This document shows, in pieces, positions 49,477 to 61,751 of a stretch of 64,000 nt of DNA. The notes beneath the pieces are model-generated. The model had not been told where the DNA came from. It worked only from the letters and a program-made list of their open reading frames with translations, and searched no databases. Numbering within the stretch: position 1 is the stretch's first letter; each line of letters opens with the position of its first letter. Source of the DNA: Monosiga brevicollis MX1 (Eukaryota > Opisthokonta > Choanoflagellata > Craspedida > Salpingoecidae); contig NW_001865040.1 in the NCBI RefSeq assembly GCF_000002865.3, forward strand, positions 1,769,864-1,833,863, written 5' to 3'. The translations under genes were made by a program, and so were the position numbers.

Positions 49477-49734
49477 GTCTTGTTCCTTGAAATGCAATAT
49501 CCCTCTCTTTTTTTGCACACCCTCTTCCTTAAAATCAACTTTTTTTTCGTTTTTTCAATTTTAATTTTTTCGTTTTCACTTTTTTTTTTTTTTTTTTTTT
49601 TTTGGAATTTCTTGCTGGATCGCGCAGCAAAAGGGCGGCGGTGCCTCTTCGATCAGCTCGACACTGGTAGCGTGGTTGTGACGGCAGAGGGTGGCAGTAT
49701 ACTTTTATTCCTTGCGAGCGTGACTGGGCGGAAA
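49365..49734. promoter_or_regulatory. Compact divergent spacer, TM2D2 and coiled-coil gene
   Basis: 370 bp between divergent starts, holding a GT microsatellite (49438-49474) and a T-rich stretch with a run of about 23 T (about 49580-49603). Use as a shared promoter is inferred. Confidence 0.4.
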
Positions 49735-50949
49735 ATGGCAGATCATGCTAGCCGGCTCAAGGAGCTGGAACAGCAGGTAGGCGTTTGGACGGCCTGAAAT
49801 AAAATTGCGCACTCCTCTTGGCGCGCTGACCGGCTCACGGGCATAACTACTAGGTTGCTCGCTTACATCAGCGGAATGCGCAACTCGAAACACAATTGAG
49901 CGCCCGGATTTCTCCGCGCTCCTCCACGAGCACAGTCTCATCGCAACCAGAGCAAAAAGCCAAACCAAATCAAAACTACTTTGTGGCCGCCCATGCTCCC
50001 GATCCGTCCGACGGAGATGACTTGGACGTTGACTTTCCCTCCGACTCGGAACTGAATGAGAGCTTGCAAGAAGCCGCCGCTGACCGTGCTGAGGCTTTGA
50101 GCTTGGGGCCTGATAGCTGGTACGTGGGCCGTCGATGGCTGCAAGTTTGATCTGCCAATTCCTCACGCCATGTCTCTACATGCACCCATGCCCCATTAAC
50201 CCGTTGGCACTCGCAGGCTGGTCAAATCACCAGCGCGCATGCGCTCGACACTGTCATCAAAGGACTGGCTGGGTGCAGAGCGTGCGCGCGACGAATTGGC
50301 CGATGTTATGCGCAAGCTTTCTTTTTTTGACGATGACGATCGCAGCGACACGACGGAACTCAATCGCTCCTGGGCTGGCACCCTACCCGCCCATGACCTC
50401 ATGAGTAGTGACGGTCCTCGCTTGCACCGCTCCTTTGAAGCTCGGCGACACTCCAGCGACGCTGCATTGGGCCTTCGAGGTGTGAGGCTTATCGTTGTCA
50501 ATGTCCTCTTCACGGAGATGCAGAGTCCAGGCATGCCCCGTCATACGGCTTTTCTCACCCACACCCTGCTGGATCACCTGCTCTAGCGCGTGCCGCTGCC
50601 GCGGAAGAGTTTGGCTCCCCCAGCAATTCACCCCTTTCCAGGCCCCATGCTGCATCGGTGTCCGGAGCGGCCTATCCCGATGATTTTGCACGTGTGGATG
50701 GCTACGTTCACGAGCCCAGTCCACACCGTGTGCTTCGCAAACATGAGCGAGATGCTGGTCAGTTGTCCCTTGTGACCCGAACAGAGCCTACCCTCATCGC
50801 ATCAATCTGACCACCACGGTACAATTTGTCTCGCAGGCGTGCCCAAGAAAGTTTTGCCTGCAACGGTTGTCAGGTCAAACCCCTCTAGTCCCACCGTATC
50901 CCGGGCCCGCAAGACCATGCTCACTGTCCCCAACACGAGCGTTTTATAG
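49735..50949 (+). CDS. Unrecognised acidic coiled-coil protein
   Basis: Five exons (49735-49776, 49854-50119, 50217-50479, 50587-50757, 50837-50949) hold one frame and give 284 aa. The start MADHASRLKELEQQVARLHQ leads into a heptad helix (RNAQLETQLSARI). An acidic part (DPSDGDDLDVDFPSDSELNE), a second helix (WLGAERARDELADVMRKLSF) and Ser/Pro-rich regions follow. The basic end reads RVLRKHERDAGVPKKVLPAT, VVRSNPSSPTVSRARKTMLT. SPTV/NPSSP sites look like kinase targets. No catalytic domain, signal peptide or membrane segment is seen, and no family is recognised. It shares a short divergent promoter with TM2D2. Confidence 0.6.
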
Positions 50950-51535
50950 TCGTTTAGGCGCATCACAATTCCGGGGTTCACCACCCATTTTTGGTCTGAT
51001 TTCGGGTATTTTTTTCTCCTTTCTTGCTTTTTTTCTTCTTTTTTCCTGGACTTTGTTTCTTGCTCGTCCTCTTTGCATGCCCAGGATTGGCCGTCCATGA
51101 GTAGAGGATGCGGTGCCGGTTCAGCCACGACGCAAAGCGTCGTGACAAATTAATGAACAAACTTCTTTTTTTTTTTTAAAAAAAAAAATAATTGTTTCTT
51201 GTCTTTTACTCTTCTCACATGTGAATCATAAAAGTTTACGCTCAAATTTACCAACGTCCTGCACTGTACTCTGGTTGCAATTCCTATTCCGCTCACGAAA
51301 AGGAAAAGAAAACATCATTTGCAAATCAATTTCTACAGTCAGTCTTGTATTTCCCCTCGGTTGGACACGGGAGGGCATCAAGCAGATTTCTTTCGCTCCT
51401 TGCTAGCAAGCAGCGGTCCAGAATCAACTCAGGAAGCGAACGGCCAGACTCAGGATCATGTGTCGCAAACTACTGGAACGTGCTCCCTCGTGGATGCACG
51501 GCCCACAGTAATCCGCGGCCAAGTCAGCGGGGCCA
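50950..51535. other. Tail-to-tail spacer
   Basis: 590 bp between the coiled-coil gene and the SIPA1L-like gene. It contains pyrimidine-rich DNA (51000-51060), a T11/A11 palindromic stretch at about 51167-51189 that could form a hairpin, and AT-rich DNA to 51330. The T/A stretch may mark 3' ends on both strands. Confidence 0.45.
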
Positions 51536-54500
51536 CTATACGCTGGTTGAGAACATGCTGTCTAATTTCATGCGCGTTGAGCTGTTGTGCTGCTGTTCCA
51601 ACAGCATGCGCTGCAGGCTGTGTTGTGACGTGGAGTTGGCCAAGGCCCCCGGACTGCCTGAGACAGATGGGGTGCGCGTGCGCGGCCGCAGGGGCGAGTT
51701 TATGCTGGAACGCGAATCACCTCGCGATAGTGCAGGTTCCGACTGCAGTACAGTCTGCAACTGCTGACGCAGCTGCACGTTCTCGTGCACTACTGCATCG
51801 TGACGCTGCAACAGAATCTGGTAGCGCATTTTCATCTGTTCCAGAAGAGTCTGCATGCCATTCAACTTGAGCTGCATGTCCTGGCTAGCCTCCACCTCAA
51901 CCATGGTGTCATTCGGGCTTTGTGGGACCTCATCTACGGAGCGCGCCGAGAGGCTATCACCGTGGCTCGAGCCTCGCTGCAACCGAACAGGCGTGCTTCG
52001 TTGCTCCACGTAATTGGAGGCATCTGATATAGCGCTGAGCAAGGCATCCGAGGACCACATACGGGCCTTTCCCGGGACACGCGCAGGCACAGCACCTTCT
52101 GTTCGAGGGTACACGGCAAAAGCTTGCGGCGAGGAGCCAATACTGTCAGTGCTCGGCCGCACCCCGCGGCCAGCGCGAGGCGTGCGTTCCAGCTGCTTCA
52201 ACACACTCGGGAGGCGCTCTGCAGCCGTTTCCTCCTGCGGCTCGTACTGACGCATCACAGTGTCCTTGTCCTCCGGGCCGCCAAAGAGTAAGACGTGGAG
52301 TTGCCGCGAATGAAAGTCTGCCACACGGGCCAAACGCTCAGATGGGATACTCAGCGGGCTGAAATCGTTGAGGCGGAAGATGCTCTGGCCCGTGCGGAGC
52401 CCTGCCAATGCAGCCGGTGAATTGGGCGCCACTGTCACAATTTTCTTGTCCAAAAGTTCAAAGCCCCATGGCTGCAGTCCATGGTCACGCGTCAGCATCA
52501 CACTGATAATTGCCGTGCCCCCGCTTCGCCCCTTGAGCTGCAGGTTCCCGACAAACACATGCGATGGTTAGGGCAAAGTGTGAAAGCCGAGTAGCTGGTG
52601 ATGCCATCGACTTGTCTTACCGTGGCTACGATGGTTTCATAATCGCTGCCTTCACACAAGATATCCGATGCCGACTCGTTCCGATTGTACCACAGGCGAA
52701 GACCGTCTTGCAACCGAGACCAGCCAATTACAGTGTCGTAAGGGATTTGATGGATCATGGCCTGGGTGCTCTCGCGCACGACCAAGATCATCGTGGGCAA
52801 AAACGCGAGCCAGCTCGAAGTGGGCTCCTGCAATTTCTCGCACCATCAGTAAATGGTCATGGCCATCGTTGAGTTGAAAGTGGCAGGGTTGAGTCGGGCC
52901 AGGCATTAGCAGCGCAGAGCTGGTGCGGCCATGTCTCACCGTGTTCTCATCTCGTATTTTGAGCGTGAAGAGCGGATTGTCTCCAATATATTGCAGGTAA
53001 AAGCCCTCTGGCTTTCGTCGGCCCATGGACATGAGCTTGGCTAGCGCTGCGCATGTGTCACAAGGCAGCGTGGGGTGAGTTGGGTCGACGAAGGCACTTC
53101 TACACAACCACCAAGCAAGCCCACAATGGAGAGGGGTTTGCCAAGTAGGCCGGGCATTGAACGCTCGCTATGAACTCACAGCCTTTGCGCACAAACGAGG
53201 CCACAACAAGTTCACTGCTGTACTGTTGCACGAGGTTGTCCAGCATCATCGAACGAGTGCGGCTAGCAAGCTTGAGAAATTGGCCGGCCACGTAGCAAGC
53301 CCGCTCCATGTTGATGGCTGAGAAAACAGGAGAGGGGTGCGTGAGGTCGACAAAGGCGAGAAGTTTATCATCGGAGTTGAAATTGACGTGTGAAGTCGTG
53401 CGAGGCACTCAGATCAGCCCACAAGATCAATCGGCGACTGACCTTTACGTAACAAAAACTGTTTGAACTCGCCGCTGGCAATGGCCTCCATGTCAAAGGT
53501 GGCATCTGGCGGCAAATCAGGCAGCACTGTGCATACATCCCCTTTTCGTACCACTGCAATGTGATACCGCATCTCAGGCGTGTTGGCATTTTTCACCTGT
53601 GATCACCAGAGCATTCCCCCCGCATGTTGAGCAAAGTGAGCAATTGTGCGTCATCTTGTTGTGTACATGAGCATGCCAAGAAGGCACAAAACGAGGGTCA
53701 GGCGAGCATCGAGGGTGGAGGGCTGACAAGGGTGTCAAGACATACGCGAACGAGGATGAACACGTGCTGATAGTGCGAGGAGAAGGACGCGGGGTCAAAT
53801 GGCGCGGCATCCTCTTCCTGGAAGACAACGGTGACAATGTCGTTTCCTAGTACGCGCCGCACCCAGCAAATATTGCGTTGAGTCGGATCAGCGAGCAATA
53901 AGACGCATAGACAAGGGCATGGCGAAGTAGACACCGTACCAATGTGTCGCTTGCGAAGCACCTGCTGCTCATCATCCTCAGAAAACGGCAACTCAGTTGC
54001 CACGTGTAACATGACCTCACATCCCTGAAAAGGCGTATAAAACGTCTTTGTGCCCGTTTGGTTCTCTGTCGTCACAGGAGGCAGAAGGAAGCAGCAGCCA
54101 TGAGGCTGAAAAAGAGCCAGCAAAAAAGTTGGTCGCCAAGAATCTTGCAAGCACCATGCAGGCATGCGACGATGCGCACCAGCCACGTCGAGGCCGCCAG
54201 CAAAACCGGTGAAGCCACGAAGAGTAACGCGGTGGGCTATAGTGCGCAAAAAGCTTTCGTAGGCATCGCTGCCCCCGCGGTTGTTATACATGTGAGCCTC
54301 TGTACTCTGATCCTTGGCTTGGTAAAGAACACCAAACTTGTACTTGTGTGGCTGGTTGCTCTGCAGTCAGCCAAGCCGAGGCATGGGCGGACAAGGCAAA
54401 AAGGCCACAACAGGGCGTAGCAGAGCAGGGGCAAGAGAGAAGCGAAACACACGGATGGTAAGCAAGGCGCAGGAAGGAGAGACAAGGGCGAAGAAAAAGA

Positions 54501-56474
54501 CATAAAGAGGAAGGAAAAGAAGACGAGCAGGAGAAGAGGAAAAAGAAGAAAGAACAAGAGGAGGAGGAAGAAGGGGGATAGCCATCAGGCAATTGCATAC
54601 GTTGCACTCATCCATCTTGAGAATGTCCTGACTCAAATTATCGTCAAGTTTCGCGACGCAGAGTGAGCCGGCAACGGTTGCGTCATCCAACAACCGACTC
54701 AAGACGTCCTGCAGGCCATGCACGGAAACGGATGGTTACACCCAAGCGCAGGTATTGTCGAATGCGACACAGGATTGCCAGCCACTTGCACTCTGGGCCA
54801 TACATGGCTTTGGGCAACTGACCTTGGTGTTGGGGGTGGCTTTGCTCTCGAAGCGGTCTGTGTCCAGTTCATTCAGGCTATTCGAGGGCAAGATCTCTGA
54901 CTCTGGAATTAAGAGTCGCGTCACTCCGTTCTGACGCGGCAGATCAACAGCGTGGAATTCAAGCAGGTCAGGTAACCAACTCTCTGCCAAATTTGTGCGC
55001 CCACGTGGCGTGCACATGCAGATGTCGCACATCTCTCAGACCTTGGTTGTTCGGACGATGGCTCGATAGTGGACGGTACGGCGCAAGCGCGTGAGTTGAC
55101 CCGACTCCTCCGACTCGAGGATGGCAACCGCTTCTCGCCGCAGGGACACGGCAATTGCGCCCAGCGACTCAGTTCGTCCGAGATAGGTGATATGGTCTTC
55201 ACAATGTCAAGGAACAAAAAAAGGACAGCGGGGTTTGTCAGCGGGGTTTGTCAGGATGTTCGCTGAGCAGGGTATACAGCGTTGACATGTCATTTGCACT
55301 CACCCTGGCCTAAAAACTGATCGCGGAAGAAACGGGCACCGGGATCGGCGCTTTGCAAACCATTGCCAATGTTGCCCATGGGAAAGATGCGCGGAATCCT
55401 TTGACCTGGAGATAGAGAGACAAATCGGGCGGCATTGAGGGGCATTCATGCGGCCAAACGAGAGTAGTGCAGTCCGAGCGAATGAGAGCAAGGGCCATGG
55501 GAACCACGCACTGGTGTTGGGGCCAACGGTTTCCAAGCACCATCCTTGAGCACTCTTAACAAGCGAGTTGGCAGGGTCGGAGCTATTGCCAATTTGAGGC
55601 GCTAGGCGAAATTGTCCGCAGCCGGACGACCCCGGATAGGATGAGACACCGCCGATAGCAAAGCATGGGATAAAAAGCGAGTAGAGCACAGGGATTCGTA
55701 CCGACGATGCCACGATCTGTAACCTTGTCAAAAATGATACAAGCATGTTCCAAAGGTAAAAGGCCCGGCATGCTGATCGAAGCAGTGCCTGCCTCGCTGC
55801 CGCCGGGGACGTCCGTGCCGCGACGGCGGAGCCAAGCTAAAATCATAGGTCAGATCATGAAGGAAAGGCGGTGCAGGAGAGCATTGGCTGGCCTGTAGAT
55901 GAGTTGTTGCATATGCGAGGTCCGTGACATACTTTTGCTGCGCTCGCGGGCAAGTAGAGTGTCTTTCTGTGCCGGGTCTGCTGTGGATTCGCCAAGGCGA
56001 GGTGGCAAAACCGAGGGGCCTTGATGTGAGCGACCTCATTTACGTGGGGGTCTGAACAGCTGTTGGCGATTGATGCACCAACCGATATCTGTTGGAGTCA
56101 GTGTGAGGTTGATGGGTGGGGTGGCGCGACTGCGCTGGTCATTGAGGCGGTTGCTTTGCGTGACGCTGAGCAAGGTGATCAAATCTGGCCCTCCCGAGCC
56201 ATCGTGTACCAGATACGTGCTCGCGGGGGCCGGTGTCATGGCTGGGCCTGCAGATAAGGGGGCGGCGTATGCACACGGTGTGATGAGGCCGGCACTTGAG
56301 TGAGGTCCAGGGAAGGGCTCTGAGGTTGGCTGAGAAAAAAAAAAGGGCAATTTGCATGCGCGAGACCATACCGGTTGTTGGTGTGGCTGGCGGATGGGCG
56401 ATGGGTTGCTCGCCGATAACGGGACTGGACGTGGAGTCACGATTGGAGCCGGAACGGGTGCCAACCGAGCTCAT
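51536..56474 (-). CDS. Rap GTPase-activating protein of the SIPA1/SIPA1L family (RapGAP-PDZ-coiled coil)
   Basis: Likely start at 56474 (MSSVGTRSGSNRDSTSSPVI). Poorly conserved N-terminal exons lead to the RapGAP domain: LLPLEHACIIFDKV, LLDDATVAGSLCVAKLDDNL, GGSDAYESFLRTIAHRVTLR, GCEVMLHVATELPFSEDDEQ, QVLRKRHIG then GNDIVTVVFQEEDAAPFDPA, SFSSHYQHVFILVR. The Asn of GNDIV (about 53850) is the catalytic Asn thumb of RapGAPs. The SIPA1-specific second part follows: MRYHIAVVRKGDVCTVLPDL, FKQFLLRKG, HQIPYDTVIGWSRLQDGLRL. Then comes a PDZ domain (about 52530-52280: LQPWGFELLDKKIVTVAPNS, PAALAGLRTGQSIFRLNDFS), a Ser/Pro-rich linker and a C-terminal coiled coil (MQTLLEQMKMRYQILLQRHD) before the stop at 51536. 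This is the domain order of SPAR/SIPA1L. Role: lowers Rap-GTP at membranes and scaffolds. Exon edges 54900-56450 are approximate. Confidence 0.86.
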
Positions 56475-56890
56475 GATGGTCTGGTGACGCGCAGCATGCA
56501 GTAAACGCCTTTTGGAGCCAACGAGGGCAAACCGCGCTGCTTCATGCACGCACACATGCACGTCAAACCAGGCGACAGCTCTTGTCACCACCAAAGCAAG
56601 CGATTCCTGTCCAAATCACGGCCGATGGCCGTGGAGCGCAAAGGCAACCGTCGTCCCAGGCACGCGATGATGGTGCGAGTTAGTCAGTCAGCCGTTCAAC
56701 GGCGCAGCAGTTGTCCACACCCAGCCTCTGTTTCGCGCACACACACGCAACGAGGCACCCAGCAATGGCACCCCACTCCCACCGTTGTTGCACTGGGGTG
56801 TGTGTATCCTGCACCAACGGCATCGATCAAAGAGTGGTCAGGCCTAGCAATCTCCAGACCCGATGGGGTCGAACGCCCGCTCACTCGTGA

Positions 56891-57150
<260 letters not shown>

Positions 57151-57525
57151 ACAAAAAAACAAAAAACAAACAGCCAAAGCAGTCAGTCATCCCATAGTGG
57201 TCTGCTGCCATAGGATTTTGCCAGATGGCAACCTGCCTGAGTGGTGCGTCGAGGGCTGGCCCGATTGGAGGCAAACCAGCGCGATCATCGGTCGTCATCT
57301 TAGTCTCAGCAAGTCTCCTCAGCCCGTCTCAACGTGTGACTCGGCTGCCAAACCCAGCAAGCCACGATTTCCAACACACGTCCAGTCGCAGCGCAACCGA
57401 CAAGGCAAAACGCAAAAACGGTAACAGGGCGTATCAAGCCGAGCTGATGTGCCACAAAAGTCACACTTCCGCAACTCCGTTGACAACATCTCTCAAAAAA
57501 GCAAAAAAAAAAGAAAAAAAAAGCG

Positions 57526-57529
<4 letters not shown>

Positions 57530-57559
<30 letters not shown>

Positions 57560-57672
57560 GCGCGCTCGCTCTCGTTCTCGTGCGCTCGCTCTCTCGCTCT
57601 CGTTCGCGCGCTCGCTCTTGCTCTCGTTCGCGCGCTCGCTCTTGCTCTCGTTCTCGTTCTCGCGCGCTCGCT
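57530..57672. repeat. CA run followed by CTCGCT/CTCGTT repeats
   Basis: About 13 CA units and then about 115 bp of a degenerate hexamer (CGCTCGCTCTCGTT-like), ending near 57672. It borders the assembly gap. Confidence 0.88.
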
Positions 57673-57744
57673 CACTTCGAGGGCGAAAGCACATTCGAAA
57701 AGAGGGCCGGGGTTCTGGATAAGCCCCCGAGGTTGGTTTGCTTC

Positions 57745-57794
57745 NNNNNNNNNNNNNNNNNNNNNNNNNNNNNNNNNNNNNNNNNNNNNNNNNN
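57745..57794. other. Assembly gap (50 N), then a C-run
   Basis: Fifty N bases, a round placeholder number, followed by about 16 C. The flanking repeats explain why assembly failed here. The true length is unknown. Confidence 0.97.
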
Positions 57795-57845
57795 CCCCCC
57801 CCCCCCCCCCTCCCGCCTCGGCCAGCCTAACGACAACCGAGTGCC

Positions 57846-60800
57846 ATGAGCGTGGCACATCGTACCCACCACCGTACGGTGGGGGCTGACATCAACCATG
57901 ATGAGCTTCATGCCACCATGGATGCAGTCCTTCAGCGAGTCACTGCGGCACTCACCGAAGAATCCATGGTGAGTGAAAGGTTGCTAAACCCCTCAATTCC
58001 CCAACGATTTCACCCATTGCTTTGCTTCGTCGGGGGCTAGGTCAAGGCCAATCGCCCTGCCCAAGGCAGCGCTGAGCTCAAGGTTTGTTCCAGTCCCGTC
58101 CAGCCTCGCTGCCTTCGCCCGGTCCCCAGACCGGCCGATGCATGCTACCCTGAACCTCATTCATACACGCGCCCTGCTTCTTTTTCTCGCTTGCCCACAG
58201 GATCCGGCCACGGATGAGTTGGATTCAGATCGTGACTTGTTACGGCACTTCCATCGAGTAGCTACGCTGGCCACGAGTCATGCTGATGGACAAGCAAGCC
58301 ATGCGCTCAGCGGTCTCTTTGCCAAGACCGAACAATTTCTCCTGTCACAATGGCCCAAGATATGTGAAGCGCCCGCCATCATTCGCAAGCTGCACGCCCC
58401 GCCTCCCGAGCACCTGCATCGCGAGGTACGCTGAGATAATTCATCTGGATTTGGCACTTGTTTGATGAGAACACCTCATGGTCGGCGGTATGCTATGGCG
58501 ACCAGATTGCTCGACGGCTGCCGTGGACTTGCCTCGAGATTGCTGGCGTCATTCTCCAGCGTCTCGTATCCGATTACAGTGGGTTGCTGCTGCTAGCTTT
58601 TTTGTTTTTACTTGTCTGCCTCATCTTGAACCAACTGACATGGTCCCAATCCTCTGGGTCTTCTCTTTAGATGCCGCTGCCCGGCGTCAAATTTACTCGG
58701 CCTCTGATATCCTGGATCGACTGCAGGCCAAGCTGGATCTGGAGCTGCGGCGCGCTTTTCCCATGAAGATACTTTGCCAGAGGCTGGCCACGGAATTGAT
58801 TGAGCATGGCAACGTTGCAGCCCGGCCCCTGCCCATTCGCCGACCACAGCATGCCTCTGTCTCCAATCGCCTCATGCCCTACGATATTGTTCAATGGGAA
58901 CCCGTGGCCCAAATGTCAAGTAGGACCTGGACCTTTGAGGCCATTCTTTATCCGCTTGAGCTCGTTCCCATCGTCACTCACATTGCTTTTGTGCTTTCCT
59001 CGAAATTCCGTTCTTGATGTTTTCTCTTGCATCCCAGCCGCTGGCCGCAGTGAGACACAGCGGCGTGCCATGCAAGAGCTCAATGCAAGCATGCTGCACG
59101 TGCCTGTCGTGCCTGCTGTCCCCTCCTCACCCAACCTACCAGCTACACGTCGTAGTGCGTTCCTTCACACTCCCTCCCTTTGTCCCTTGCGCTCTCAACG
59201 CCAACACGCGACCGTCACCATTGCTACAATGTGTTTTCGCTTTGCATGTCCAGGCTCTGGCTACAAGCGCAGTCGCGTGCGCACGCGGCTCACACGACCC
59301 AAGGAGGTGGCGCGTGGTATTGTTGCGCGCACCCGCGAGACACTTTTGGAACGATTGGCGGGCAATCCGCATGCTGCCAGAGCCTTGTCCTCTGATAGTT
59401 TGGCTGCAGCCGGCGAGCCGGAGATGGCCACCCCGTTCCCCACCTCAGACCACGCCCTGCGTCGTGCTTTCTCTTTGGGGGACCTTCAGCCCGAGGCCAG
59501 CGAGTTGGCAAAAAATCTGCGGTATGCACTGTCTGTTGTGCACGTATTTGTAGAGCAGTACGCTCTTTGGTTCATCAGCGTTTGTTTCTGGCCACCTATG
59601 CTAGAGCCTCGAGTGGGCACGGGTCACCTCGACCGCATTCTGTTCATGGGTTTCGCGTTCTACCGGACGAGCCCCATAATCACCTTTATTCACAGCCCAA
59701 CAACTACATGCCTTCAGCGGAGGAAGTCCGGACCATGGGTCCGCAGCGCCTCATTGCCAAAATCCAGGAAGAGCAGTCAGCCCAGTTTGGTACGAAAAAC
59801 GCCTTTTCTCCTTCAGCAATCATTTGTGGGCAAAAGGCAGAAGGTCGACAGCTTGGACGCTGATAAAGCTCACCATCTCATCCCGTGCGCAGCTCTGCGT
59901 GCCAAAATGAAATCAACGAGAGAACACATGGCAGACATGGAGGCTGCTCATCTAGAGCTCATGCGCTACAGAAACAGTCAGCCACATGCCAACGAGGAGG
60001 GTACGTCAAATGCGATACAAAACGCCGTTCTTGCCCCCCTCCACCTTTCTCAGCAGACTCAACACAACAAGCGGAGCGGGGGGGGGGGCGGGGTTGGTTT
60101 GATTTGCCATTTTTTTCATCTCCATTGTTGGTGTGTCTTGTTTTCCTTCTAGGCTCGTTGGATCCCTTGCTCATGTCTACGCTTCGTGTCGAGCGCACCG
60201 AGTACACAAATCCGGCCAAACCGCCTAGCGTCTCGGCAGGGTCATTGGGAGGACAATATTTAAAGCACGATGTTCCACGTGGGGCTCATGTCCAAGCCTA
60301 TATTCAACAAGTATGAACTCGGTGCTGTGTCCCGATTGTGTTGGGGCTCTGTCTCATTTTATTTCACTCAATCTCGCGGCGATGCCGGTCGTATTCCTTC
60401 ACCCCCTCGTCTTGTACGTGCATCTCAGGGTAAATTGGATCAAGACTTGGACTTTCAGTACAGGAGCACCCACCCTCGGCTCTACGATCGTGAACCGGCG
60501 GAGCTGGTCACCATGCGGCCCATGCCGCCACTCTGGTCCCGCTACCAGCACGAGGTTTGTTAGCCAAGCCCCATGCTGGTTTGCTGATAGTTTCCATGCT
60601 CTCATTCAAGGCTCGCTGCGATTTGCGTGCTCCCCATTCTCAGCTTGCGCGCCACGACCTTGAACAACTGGATTCTTCCCTCATGAAAACAGCCGAGTTG
60701 CGCAAGGTTGTTGATAATTTGGCAGCGTTTCACGGCGTCGACAATCTGCTCGATGCTAAACTTAGTTCTGACCACACTCAAGGGTATGTCATTGACTGCG

Positions 60801-61660
60801 TAGCCCTCACCTTCATTGCACCGGTTCATCCTGGGACATCTTTTCTTCCCAATCCCTCGACCCGGCCCTGCGTTTGCCCCGGTCTGCACAGTTCCTCGTG
60901 ACTCTTGCCTCTCATCTGTTGTGTGTACTGCACCCTTAGTGTGGTGCCTCTTGAGGAAAGCGCGGCACTCGAGGCCACTTTACAACCGTGGCGGTAGGTC
61001 ATCTCATCGTGGATTGCCTGCTGTGACTTCACATCGGTCACATCGTTGTACGTCCTCATCCTGCCTGGGTGTGGCTTTACTTAGATCTGCAACAGCATGG
61101 AAGCAAATCAATACATCACTTGTGCCTGTGGCAACAGATTCGATTGCGCCTCCTCCTGTGGTGGCCACTGAGGGATCGACACCCAAGGTCGTGCGAACTT
61201 ACGCCACTCGGCCCACCAAACCACTTCAAGAATCAACAGTGCCAGAAGTAGCCAAGGCGGCACGCGAATATCGCACCTGGGAGCGTTGGTACGGTTGCAT
61301 GCTTATCGCATGGGTCAAAAGGAAGGCTGCTCGCTGGCGTGTTGAATTCTCAAGAAGCAATTCCTTTCTGTCTCAAATGCTCGGCTCCTGTATTGTGCTC
61401 GTGTGGCAGGTGGTCCACCCATTTTTCGCTCAAAGACTTTACCGAGTTTGCATCGGAGCAGCCACTTGACTTTTTGGACGTTGGATTGGGACTTCGGGTG
61501 CCGGACGATAGCGCCAATGTGGACGAGGAGGAGGAGGAAGTGGACGCACAGGCGCTGGCCGAGCTGGCCAAGGCTTCGGAAGAAGTGAGCCAGCGGCAGA
61601 CCTCTTACCAGCGCGGGCAATGGAACGTCAATTCAGTTTTGGTCCGTACCTGCTCAGTCT

Positions 61661-61751
<91 letters not shown>

